From Solirubrobacter taibaiensis (lineage in GTDB: Bacteria > Actinomycetota > Thermoleophilia > Solirubrobacterales > Solirubrobacteraceae): a stretch of 64,000 nt of DNA. The notes beneath the pieces are model-generated. The model made no database searches. It worked only from the letters and a program-made list of their open reading frames with translations, and was not told the DNA's origin. The DNA lies in contig JAPDDQ010000025.1 in NCBI GenBank assembly GCA_027587225.1, positions 1-64,000 on the forward strand, given 5' to 3'. The translations under genes were made by a program, and so were the position numbers. Positions 41,781 through 50,243 of this stretch are shown here, piece after piece (the first letter of the stretch is position 1; the number at the start of each line of letters is the position of its first letter).

Positions 41781-42996
41781 ATGCTGGGCGTACTGCGAGA
41801 GCGAGAGTTCCGCCTGCTGTGGCTGGGGCAGAGCGCATCGACGGTCGGCGACCGGCTCGTCTTCGTCGCGCTGGCGCTGTACGTGACCGAGATCGGCACG
41901 CCGACCGACGTCGGGCTCGTGCTCGCCGCCTACACGGTGTCCCTGGTGGTGTGCGTGATGTTCGGCGGCGTCTGGGCCGACCGCGTGCCGCGGCATCGGC
42001 TGATGCTGCTCACGGACGTGGTGCGCGGCGGCGTGCACGCGCTGCTCGCGGTGCTGATCTTCACCGGCGTCGTCGAGATCTGGATGATCGTCGTGATCGA
42101 GGTCGTGTTCGGCGCCGCCGAGGCGTTCTTCCGGCCGGCCATGACCGGCCTCGTGCCCCAGACGGTGCCCGATGCGCAGGTGCAGGAGGCGAACTCGGCG
42201 ATCTCGGTGGTGAATACCGTCGCGGAGTTCGCCGGCCCGGCCTTGGCGACGGTGTTGGTGCTGGGCATCGGCGCGGGCTGGGCGTTCAGCTTGGACGCGC
42301 TGACGTTCTTGGTCTCGGGCCCTGTTCCTGGCCCGGATGCGGCCGCGGTCCCGCGGGGAGGTCGTTGCCACGGCCGGCTCGTCGGTCTTGCGCGAGCTCC
42401 GCGAGGGCTGGGACGAGTTCCGCGCGCGGGCCTGGGTGTGGGGCATCGTCGGCATCTTCAGCGTGATGCTGCTGGTCGCGCTGGCGCCCTACTTCGTGCT
42501 CGGACCCACGATCGCCGAGGAGGAGTACGGGAGCAAGGCGGTGTACGGCACCCTCGCCGCCGCGCTGGGCCTCGGCACGATCTGCGGCGCGTTCATCGGC
42601 TTCCGCTGGCGCCCGGACCGGCCGATGCTCGCCGGCATGGTGATGACCCTCGGCTGGCCGACCGCGATCATGGCCTTCGCGTTCGGACTCCCTGTCGCCG
42701 TGCTCGTGGTGTGGTTCTTCGTGGCCGGCGTCGGCCTCGCGCTGTTCGACGTCTGGTGGCACACGGCGCTCCAGCAACGAATCCCCGCGCACGCCCTCTC
42801 GCGGGTGTCGTCCTACGACTGGATGGGCTCGTTGGCACTGCTGCCTTTGGGCTACCTGCTCGCGGGGCCGCTCGGCGAAGCGGTCGGCAACACGGAGGTC
42901 CTGGCGGTCGGTGGCACGATCGCCCTGGTCCTCGCGCTCTCCGCGCTGGCCATCCCAGACCTCTGGCGCCTGCGCGCTCTCCCGCAGGCAACCTGA
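41781..42996 (+). pseudogene. MFS transporter (MFS_3 type) interrupted by a +1 frameshift
   Basis: The first frame from ATG 41781 encodes MLGVLREREFRLLWLGQSAS and the first six helices, through FSLDALTFLVS. The downstream half (LRELREGWDEFRARAWVWG to the last helices, ending at 42996) continues in the +1 frame. Removing one G from the GGG at 42317-42319 would join them as TFLVS-ALFLARMRPRSR, restoring a normal protein of about 405 residues. It is therefore a broken gene or a homopolymer sequencing/assembly error. The intact family exports macrolides or siderophores. Confidence 0.85.
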
Positions 42997-43050
42997 CCCG
43001 ATTGCCCCTTTTACTGCCCGTCTGACTCACTGAACACAGCCCTCTGACGC

Positions 43051-43080
43051 TTGCGTGCCCCTCCGCACGGGGGTTAGGGT
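43051..43080 (+). promoter_or_regulatory. Promoter of the beta-helix array (TTGCGT-N18-TAGGGT)
   Basis: TTGCGT (43051-43056) and TAGGGT (43075-43080) are separated by 18 nt; ATG follows at 43090. The same TTAGGGTCG core stands before the sixth gene at 53013-53021. Initiation would be at or within 3 nt of the start codon. Confidence 0.65.
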
Positions 43081-43089
43081 CGCCTACAG

Positions 43090-44715
43090 ATGAGACTTCG
43101 TGTGGCGACGCTCGTGGCAGCCGCGAGCCTGGCCGCGGCCGCTCCCGCCGCAGCCGACACGTACACAGTCATCGGCTCCGGTGACAACTCGATTCCGGCC
43201 GGGTGCGCGCCGGCCGGGGCGGGCGCGTGGACCTGCAATCACCTGCGCGGCGCGGTGAACGAGTCCAACGCGCGGCCGGGCGCGGACCAGATCATCATCA
43301 CGTCGCCGACCGTGACCATCGGGGTCGGGGTCTTGAACATCAACGACGACCTGACGATCTCGGGACTCGGCGCGCGTTCCACCACTGTGGACGCGTTCGG
43401 GGCGCTGGCGCCGGCGTTCCGGGTCACGGGCGCGGCGGTCAATTTCGGGTCGATGACGATCCAGGGCGGTTCGGGCGGCAACATCGACGTGGACTCCGGG
43501 TCCGAGGTCGGACTGGCGTTCGCGCGGGTGACCGCCGCGAGGAGCGGGCCGGGCATCGTCAACGGGGCCGAGCTCAACGTCACGTTCAGCCTCATTGACG
43601 GCAACCCTGGTGGCGGGATCGACACCGGCGGCTCTTCGGGCCCGACAACGCTCACCGTGGGCACGTCCACGATCGCCGGCAACACCGGTTTCGGCATCTC
43701 GTCGCATTCCAACGCCCTGAACATCGTGGACCTCCTCCACGCGACCGTCGCGCGGAACGCCGGCCCAGGCCTGCTCTTCGATGCTCCGCAAGACGCCGAG
43801 GCGAACTTCTCGATCATCGCCAACAACAGCCCGAACTGCACCGGCGTCGGGGCGTTGAGTGGCACCTTCAACGTCGAGGACACGACGAGTTGCGCGTTGA
43901 ACGCGGGGGAGAACCGCGTTCCCGCCGACCCGTTCCTCGGTGCCGGTCTGAGCAACCAGGGCGGATTCACCGACGTGTTGACGATCCCGGCGGACAGCCT
44001 CGCGGCCGACTACGTGCCGCAGTGCGCGCTCGGGCTGGATCAGCGCGGCTTCCAAAAGACCTTGTTCAGCACCTGCGACGCCGGCGCGTACGATCATGAC
44101 GCGGTCGACCCGGGCATCACGCAGCCGCCGCCCACGCCTCCTCCCGCGCCGCCGACGCAGCCGACCCCTACGCCACAGCCGACCCCCACGCCATTGGTGA
44201 ACCAGACCGTCGTGGCTGCGGAGATCAAGGGCACGGTGAAGGTCCAGCTGCCCGGGACGAAGACGTTCGTCGATCTCGACGCAACTCGGGGCATCCCGAT
44301 GGGTTCGACGATCGACACCCGAAAAGGCCGGGTCGAGCTGACTTCGGTGCCCAAGGCCGGCGCTCCTCCCGAGAAGGCGCAGTTCTATGACGGATTGTTC
44401 AAAGTGACGCAGTCCAAGGGCATCACGATCCTCACGCTCACGGAGACGCTCGACTGCGCGAAGGGCAAGGGCGCCTCGGCCTCGCAGAAGAAGCCCAAGA
44501 AGCGCAAGCTCTGGGGCGACGGCAAGGGCGCGTTCCGGACCGCGGGCAAGTACAGCGCCGCGACCGTGCGCGGCACGCGGTGGCTCGTCGAGGACAGCTG
44601 CACGACGACCACGACCAAGGTGGAAGTGGGCAGCGTGACCGTCGAGGACAAGATCAAGAAGCTGAAGAAGGTCATCCGCGCCGGCAAGCGCTACGTGGCC
44701 AGGGCGAAGAAGTAA
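43090..44715 (+). CDS. Secreted beta-helix protein 1 with C-terminal FecR-like basic domain
   Basis: A 541-residue product. Signal peptide 1-22 (MRLRVATLVAAASLAAAAPAAA). A CSLREA-like start (CNHLRGAVNESNARPGADQIII) leads into a right-handed parallel beta-helix to ~330, with ladder motifs such as LTVGTSTIAGNTGFGIS. The choice-of-anchor-Q motif DQRGFQKTLFSTCDAGAYD follows. A Pro/Thr linker (~345-369) joins residues 370-541, the array's shared domain: [32 protein letters not shown], a Cys, the Lys/Arg-rich [32 protein letters not shown] and RAGKRYVARAKK. There is no LPXTG or membrane anchor. First of three abutting genes; its stop is directly followed by the GTG of the next gene. Confidence 0.85.
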   Translation: MRLRVATLVAAASLAAAAPAAADTYTVIGSGDNSIPAGCAPAGAGAWTCNHLRGAVNESNARPGADQIIITSPTVTIGVGVLNINDDLTISGLGARSTTVDAFGALAPAFRVTGAAVNFGSMTIQGGSGGNIDVDSGSEVGLAFARVTAARSGPGIVNGAELNVTFSLIDGNPGGGIDTGGSSGPTTLTVGTSTIAGNTGFGISSHSNALNIVDLLHATVARNAGPGLLFDAPQDAEANFSIIANNSPNCTGVGALSGTFNVEDTTSCALNAGENRVPADPFLGAGLSNQGGFTDVLTIPADSLAADYVPQCALGLDQRGFQKTLFSTCDAGAYDHDAVDPGITQPPPTPPPAPPTQPTPTPQPTPTPLVNQTVVAAEIKGTVKVQLPGTKTFVDLDATRGIPMGSTIDTRKGRVELTSVPKAGAPPEKAQFYDGLFKVTQSKGITILTLTETLDCAKGKGASASQKKPKKRKLWGDGKGAFRTAGKYSAATVRGTRWLVEDSCTTTTTKVEVGSVTVEDKIKKLKKVIRAGKRYVARAKK

Positions 44716-46608
44716 GTGCGACGGCTGGCCATCGCCGTGTTCGGGGCGCTGGCGTTCGGCGCGGCGCCCGCGCACGCCGCCACGTTCAACGTGAACACGA
44801 CCGAGGACAACGGCACCCTGCAGTGCGTCGATTCGGGCCTGTGCTCGCTCCGGGGCGCGTTGTCCCGGGCGATCGCCAACGGGAGCGTGGGCGAGGACGT
44901 GATCAACCTCCCGGCGGGGGCGTACCCGGTGGGCGAGTTCGGGCTGTCCGGCGTCGCCGCGTCGCAGATCGTGATCGCGGGCGCCGGAGCGAGCAGCACG
45001 TTCATCCAGCCCAGCGGCGCCACGCGCGTGTTCAGCCTCAGTAACCAGGCGGGCGTGACGCTGCGCGGGCTGACGGTCCGCGGAGGGCGGGCAGGCTCGG
45101 GCTTCGGCGGGAACATCTTCGTCTCGAGTGCCCTGCTCACGCTTGACGGTGTCCGCGTCACGGACGGGCAGGCGGCCGGCGGCGGCGGGATCTACGTCGT
45201 CGGCGGAAGTCCGGGCGTCGGCCTGTCCATCACGCGGAGCCTGATCGACACCAACGCCGCGACCGGGGGGACCAGCGGCGGCGGCATCTTCATGCCCGGC
45301 CAGACCCAGCCGTTCTCGGCCACGATCACGGACTCGACGATCTTCAACAACACGGCAGGAGCGGGCGCCGGGATCGCGATCACGAACAACCAGGCGCCGT
45401 CGCTGCGCGGCGTCACGATCGCGTTCAACACGGCCACCGGCGGCGCCGGCGGCATCCAGACCACGGGCAATCCCGGGGCCTCGATCCGGGGCTCCATCTT
45501 CGCCGGGAATCGCGGGTCCAACAATCAGATCGAGAACTGCCTGCTCAGCGGCACGGTCACCGACGGCGGCGGGAACGTCGACGACGACCCGGTCACCAGC
45601 CGGTGCCGGTTGACGACGCCCGCGAGCCGGGCGAACACGAGCCCGCAGCTCGCCACGTCCTTGGACGGCTCACAACCGCCCACGCTCGCGCTGCCGGAGA
45701 CCAGCCCGGCCGTGAACCTGTACGACTGCGCGGCCGGCGAGTCCGACCAGCGCGGCGTCCCGCGCCCCCAGGGGCTCCGCTGCGACGCCGGTGCGTTCGA
45801 GTTCAACGTGGCGCCGGACACCGCGATCGCCGGCACGGCACCGCCGTTCACGTTCACGGCGACCGAGGCCGGCGCGACGTTCGAGTGCTCGCTGGACGGG
45901 GGCGCGTTCGTCGCGTGCGCCTCGCCACACGACCCGGGCGCCGCGCCCGGTGCGCACACGCTCGCCGTGCGCGCCGTGGACGCGCAGGGCGCCCGCGACC
46001 CGAGCCCGGCCACGGTCGGCTTCACGGTCGCCGCGCCGGCGACGCCGGTTCCGACGCCCAGCCCCACGGCCACGCCGACCGCGACCCCGGTGGTCAACCG
46101 GACGATCGTCGTGGGGCCCGCGCGCGGGACGGTGAAGGTGAAGGTCCCGGGCTCTAGCCGCTACGTCGAGCTCGACAGCACGATCGGCATCCCGGTCGGG
46201 TCGAGCGTGGACACCCGCAAGGGGCGCGTGACGCTCACGTCGATCCCGAAGGCGGGCGCGCCGCCGCAGACGGCCGTCTTCTTCGACGGCCTGTTCAAGG
46301 TCACGCAGTCGAAGGGCATCACGAACCTCACGCTGACCGAGCAGCTGGCGGCGTGCCCGAAGAAGGGCAGCCGCGCGAGCGCCGCCGCCAAGAAGGCGAA
46401 GAAGCGCAAGCTCTGGGGTGACGGGAAGGGCGCGTTCCGCACGTCGGGCAAGTACAGCGCTGCGACGGTCCGCGGCACGCGGTGGCTCGTGGAGGACTCC
46501 TGTGCGGGAACGCTCACCCGCGTCACGCAGGGCTCTGTGAACGTCCGCCACCGCAACCGCACGATCATCGTGCGGGCCGGTAAGCGCTACCTGGCGAAGC
46601 CGCGATGA
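44716..46608 (+). CDS. Secreted beta-helix protein 2 with Ig-like and C-terminal FecR-like domain
   Basis: A 630-residue product. Signal peptide 1-21. CSLREA motif ([21 protein letters not shown]) is the best match in the array. The beta-helix spans ~45-350 and ends in [20 protein letters not shown]. One Ig-like module (~370-440) has the paired cysteines [20 protein letters not shown] Thr-Pro linker leads to the shared domain at 460-630, with Cys in LAACPKKG and VEDSC. The GTG start follows the previous TAA with no spacer, and the stop overlaps the next ATG (ATGA), so the three genes should be translated from one mRNA. Expected extracellular polysaccharide-binding or adhesin role, inferred from the beta-helix. 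Confidence 0.85.
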   Translation: MRRLAIAVFGALAFGAAPAHAATFNVNTTEDNGTLQCVDSGLCSLRGALSRAIANGSVGEDVINLPAGAYPVGEFGLSGVAASQIVIAGAGASSTFIQPSGATRVFSLSNQAGVTLRGLTVRGGRAGSGFGGNIFVSSALLTLDGVRVTDGQAAGGGGIYVVGGSPGVGLSITRSLIDTNAATGGTSGGGIFMPGQTQPFSATITDSTIFNNTAGAGAGIAITNNQAPSLRGVTIAFNTATGGAGGIQTTGNPGASIRGSIFAGNRGSNNQIENCLLSGTVTDGGGNVDDDPVTSRCRLTTPASRANTSPQLATSLDGSQPPTLALPETSPAVNLYDCAAGESDQRGVPRPQGLRCDAGAFEFNVAPDTAIAGTAPPFTFTATEAGATFECSLDGGAFVACASPHDPGAAPGAHTLAVRAVDAQGARDPSPATVGFTVAAPATPVPTPSPTATPTATPVVNRTIVVGPARGTVKVKVPGSSRYVELDSTIGIPVGSSVDTRKGRVTLTSIPKAGAPPQTAVFFDGLFKVTQSKGITNLTLTEQLAACPKKGSRASAAAKKAKKRKLWGDGKGAFRTSGKYSAATVRGTRWLVEDSCAGTLTRVTQGSVNVRHRNRTIIVRAGKRYLAKPR

Positions 46609-48299
46609 GACGCGCCCTGCTCACTCTCGCGACGCTGCTCGCGTTTGCCGCTCCCGCGCAGGCGGAGGTCATCAACGTCACCACGACGAGCGAGAACCCG
46701 AACGGGAACTGCCCGTCGGCGACGCAGTGCACGGTGCGCGCCGCGCTTGCGCTGAGCCGGAGCAACGGCATCAGCACGGCCGACACGATCAATCTGCCGG
46801 CGGGCGAGTACCTGCTCAACGCCGAGCTGCAGACCGGGACGAGCCTGCGCACGGTGGCGTTCGTCGGGGCCGGCGCGGACAAGACGGTCATCCGCGGCAA
46901 CGGCACCCGCGTGCTGAGCATCGGCGGTGAGTCCTGGATCGTGCTGCAGGGCCTGACGCTGGCCGGAGGCAACCCGGGCATCCGGCAGAACGGCGGCAAC
47001 GTCCTGGTCACCTCGGCCATCCTGCAGATGGATCACGTGCGGATCACGGGCGGCACCGCCACGCGCGGAGGCGGGATCGCGAGCGACAACGGCACCGTCG
47101 CCGGGACGCACGTGCTGCTCGACAACAACACGGCGACCAGCGATGGCGGCGGGATCGCGACCTATGCGACGGCGGGCCTGGCGCTGCAGGACTCGACCGT
47201 CGCCGGAAACCGCGCGGGGACCGGTGGCGGCATCGCGGCCAGCGACCTCGACACGACAACACCGACGATGACGCGCGTCACCTTGGCGGGGAACACGTCG
47301 CTCGGTTCCCAGGGCGGCGGACTCGCCGTGCTCAACCAGGCCGCGGCGCCCGTCGCACAGGGCTCGATCATCGCCGCCAACCGCGGGCAGCTCGTCGACG
47401 GCGGGCCACAGGCGGATTCGAACTGCACCGGCACCGACCCGGTCGACAGCGGCGGCAACGTCGAGTCGCTGACGGACTGCGGCTTCACCAACCCGAACTC
47501 CCGGCGGACGCCGAACACGGGCCTCGCGACCACCCTGGTCAACGACGGCGGGACGATGCCCGTCCTGCCGATCAGCGCCGACAGTCCGGCCCGCGAGCTC
47601 GCGGGCGCGTGCACCGGCACCGACTTGCGCGACGTCCCGCGGCCGCAAGGCGCGCTGTGTGATGCCGGGGCCTACGAGTACGTGGCGCCGCCACCGGTGG
47701 AACCGACCCCGACGCCGAACCCCATCCCGACGACGGTCCCGACCCCCACGCCGACGGTCACGCCCGTGCCGACGCCCGTGGTGAACCAGACGATCGTCGT
47801 GGCACCCGCGCGCGGCACGGTCCTGGTGAAGGTGCCCGGGGCGAAGTCGTTCGCGAGGCTGGACGTCACGAAGGGGATCCCGGTCGGGTCGACGGTCGAC
47901 GCGCGCAAAGGCCGCGTCACGCTCACGTCGATCCCCAAGCCGGGCGCGCCGCCGGAGACGGCCACGTTCTACGACGGGATCTTCAAGGTCACGCAGTCGC
48001 GCGGGATCACCAACCTGACGCTGGTCGAGGAGCTCGCCCGTTGCCCGAGGAAGGGTCGGGCGAGCGCGGCGGCCAAGAAGAAGTCGCGCAAGCTGTGGGG
48101 TGACGGCAAGGGCTCCTTCCGCACGACCGGCAAGTACAGCGCCGCGACGGTCCGCGGCACGAAGTGGCTGGTTGAGGACTCCTGTGCCGGGACGCTCACG
48201 CGGGTCACACAGGGCAGCGTCACCGTCCGACGCACGAGCGGCGGCGCCTCGAAAATCGTCCGCGCCGGCAAACGTCTCCTGGTACGACCTAGCCGGTAG
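46605..48299 (+). CDS. Secreted beta-helix protein 3 with C-terminal FecR-like domain
   Basis: A 564-residue product. Signal peptide 1-20 ([20 protein letters not shown]). CSLREA-like [16 protein letters not shown], a beta-helix of repeating G/N-rich rungs ([18 protein letters not shown]) to ~345, then [21 protein letters not shown] long Thr-Pro linker ([19 protein letters not shown]) runs straight into the shared domain at 393-564, so no Ig-like module intervenes. Invariant cysteines are in LARCPRKG and VEDSC. It ends the first transcription unit; the 54 nt after it carry the promoter and ribosome-binding site of gene 4. Confidence 0.85.
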   Translation: MRRALLTLATLLAFAAPAQAEVINVTTTSENPNGNCPSATQCTVRAALALSRSNGISTADTINLPAGEYLLNAELQTGTSLRTVAFVGAGADKTVIRGNGTRVLSIGGESWIVLQGLTLAGGNPGIRQNGGNVLVTSAILQMDHVRITGGTATRGGGIASDNGTVAGTHVLLDNNTATSDGGGIATYATAGLALQDSTVAGNRAGTGGGIAASDLDTTTPTMTRVTLAGNTSLGSQGGGLAVLNQAAAPVAQGSIIAANRGQLVDGGPQADSNCTGTDPVDSGGNVESLTDCGFTNPNSRRTPNTGLATTLVNDGGTMPVLPISADSPARELAGACTGTDLRDVPRPQGALCDAGAYEYVAPPPVEPTPTPNPIPTTVPTPTPTVTPVPTPVVNQTIVVAPARGTVLVKVPGAKSFARLDVTKGIPVGSTVDARKGRVTLTSIPKPGAPPETATFYDGIFKVTQSRGITNLTLVEELARCPRKGRASAAAKKKSRKLWGDGKGSFRTTGKYSAATVRGTKWLVEDSCAGTLTRVTQGSVTVRRTSGGASKIVRAGKRLLVRPSR

Positions 48300-48325
48300 A
48301 ACAGGGGAACACGGGTGCGGGCAGT

Positions 48326-48345
48326 TAGCCTCGCTGCAAGGAGGC
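48326..48345 (+). promoter_or_regulatory. -10 TAGCCT and strong ribosome-binding site before beta-helix gene 4
   Basis: TAGCCT at 48326-48331 is followed by AAGGAGG at 48339-48345, 8 nt before the ATG at 48354. Unlike genes 1 and 6, this unit would have a short leader with a classical Shine-Dalgarno site. Confidence 0.55.
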
Positions 48346-48353
48346 GGTTGTAG

Positions 48354-50243
48354 ATGCGGTGGACACGGATGTTGCTGGTGACGGTGGTCGCGCTCTTCGC
48401 GATCGCTCCGGCCGCGCGCGCGGCCACGTTCACCGTCGCGCAGTTCGGCGACCTGCAGGGCGCGGGCTGCGACGGCGACGGCCGCTGCGAATCGATCCGT
48501 GCGGCGGTCTCGGCCTCGGCCCTGACCCTCGGAGCGGACACGATCGTGGTCCCGGGCGGCGACTTCCAGCTCGCGCAGGGCCAGGTCCTCATCAACACGG
48601 ACGTGACGATCGCCGGCGCCGGCGCGCGCAACACGGCGATTCGCGGCAACGTCAACGCATTCCGCGCGTTCGAGGTCGCGGCCGGTGTGACGGCGTCGAT
48701 CACCGGCGTGACGCTCCGCGGCGGTCGCGGCACGAGCTCGGGCCCGAACACGGGCTTCCAGCCCGGCGGGCTGATCCGCAACAACGGCACGCTCACGCTC
48801 GATCGTGTCCGCGTCACGGGTGGCACCGCGACCAGCGGCGGCGGCGTGGCCAACATCGCAGGCACGCTCACGATCAACCGGAGCCTGATCGACAACAACA
48901 CCGGTGGCGGCGACGCGGGCGGACTCCTGAGCTTCAACGGCGGCACTGTCGTCGTCCGCAACACGACGATCACGGGCAACTTCGCCAACACGGGCGGCGG
49001 GTTCTTCTCCTGGGGCGACCCTGGGTTCGCGACCAACCACACGACGTTCGAGCACGTCACGATCGCGGGCAACAGCAGCGGCGTGAACTACGCGACGGGC
49101 GACGTCCTGCGGATGGGCAACTCGATCGTCGTCGCCAACTCCGTGAACTGCCAGACGCGGCCCACCAGCCTCGGCGGGAACGTGGAAGGCAGCGACGACT
49201 GCCTGTTCGAGACGCGCGGCGCGCAGGGCGCCGTGGATGAGACCCTGACCAACCTCGGCGGCGACACCGACGTGCTGGCGCTCTCCACCGGGAGCCCGGC
49301 GCTCGATCTCATTCCGGCCGGAACGTGCACCGCGACCGACCAGCGCGGGTTCCCGCGGCCGATCGGACCGGCGTGCGACGCCGGCGCGGTGGAGGCAGGC
49401 ACGCCGACACCGGCGATCACGTCGCCCGCGTCCGGCACGACGACGGAGGCGACGACGATCGAGCTCCGCGGCACCGCCGCGTCCTACTCGACGGTCGTCG
49501 TGTACCGCAACGGCGTGGCCGTCGCGGAGACGAGCGCCAGCCCTGAGGGCCAGTTCGCCGTGTCCGTGAACCTCGACCCCGGCGAGCAGACGTTCGAGGT
49601 GGAAGCTCCCGGCGTGCCGCGCGCGTCGGTGCGCGTCGTCCGGACCGTCCCGGCCCAGCAGACGCCGACGCCGACGCCGACCGCGGTCCCCACCGCGTCG
49701 CCCACCCCGACCCCGACCGCCACGCCGGTGGTGAATAGGACGATCGTCGTCGCCGAGTCGCGCGGCACGGTCAAGGTGAAGGTGCCGGGCTCCAACCGCT
49801 ACATCGACCTCGACGCCACGATCGGCATCCCGGTCGGCTCGGAGGTCGACACCCGCAAGGGCCGCGTGACGCTGACCTCGATCCCGAAGGCGGGCGCGCC
49901 GCCCGAGACCGCCGTGTTCTACGACGGGCTGTTCAAGGTCACGCAGACGCGCGGGATCACGAACCTCACGCTGAGCGAGCCGCTGGCCGCCTGCCCGAAG
50001 AAGGGCCGGGCGAGTGCCGCCGCCAAGAAGGCGAAGAAGCGCAAGCTGTGGGGTGACGGCAAGGGCTCATTCCGCACCACCGGCAAGTACAGCGCCGCCA
50101 CCGTCCGCGGCACGCGCTGGCTCGTGGAGGACTCCTGCTCGGGCACACTCACCCGTGTGACTCAGGGCAGCGTGACCGTCAAGGCCGGCAAGATCACCAA
50201 GGTTCTGCGGGCCGGCAAGCGCTACCTGGCGAGGCCCCGATGA
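48354..50243 (+). CDS. Secreted beta-helix protein 4 with C-terminal FecR-like domain
   Basis: A 629-residue product. Signal peptide 1-23. The N-terminal motif RCESIRAAVSASALTLGAD replaces CSLREA. The beta-helix has TGGTATSGGGVANIAGTLTI and ends in TDQRGFPRPIGPACDAGAVE (~345). One beta-sandwich module (~350-435, ITSPASGTTTEATTIELRGT) and a Thr-Pro linker come before the shared domain at 460-629. The start is fixed by the strong ribosome-binding site. Its stop overlaps the ATG of gene 5 (ATGA). It leads the second transcription unit. Confidence 0.85.
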   Translation: MRWTRMLLVTVVALFAIAPAARAATFTVAQFGDLQGAGCDGDGRCESIRAAVSASALTLGADTIVVPGGDFQLAQGQVLINTDVTIAGAGARNTAIRGNVNAFRAFEVAAGVTASITGVTLRGGRGTSSGPNTGFQPGGLIRNNGTLTLDRVRVTGGTATSGGGVANIAGTLTINRSLIDNNTGGGDAGGLLSFNGGTVVVRNTTITGNFANTGGGFFSWGDPGFATNHTTFEHVTIAGNSSGVNYATGDVLRMGNSIVVANSVNCQTRPTSLGGNVEGSDDCLFETRGAQGAVDETLTNLGGDTDVLALSTGSPALDLIPAGTCTATDQRGFPRPIGPACDAGAVEAGTPTPAITSPASGTTTEATTIELRGTAASYSTVVVYRNGVAVAETSASPEGQFAVSVNLDPGEQTFEVEAPGVPRASVRVVRTVPAQQTPTPTPTAVPTASPTPTPTATPVVNRTIVVAESRGTVKVKVPGSNRYIDLDATIGIPVGSEVDTRKGRVTLTSIPKAGAPPETAVFYDGLFKVTQTRGITNLTLSEPLAACPKKGRASAAAKKAKKRKLWGDGKGSFRTTGKYSAATVRGTRWLVEDSCSGTLTRVTQGSVTVKAGKITKVLRAGKRYLARPR

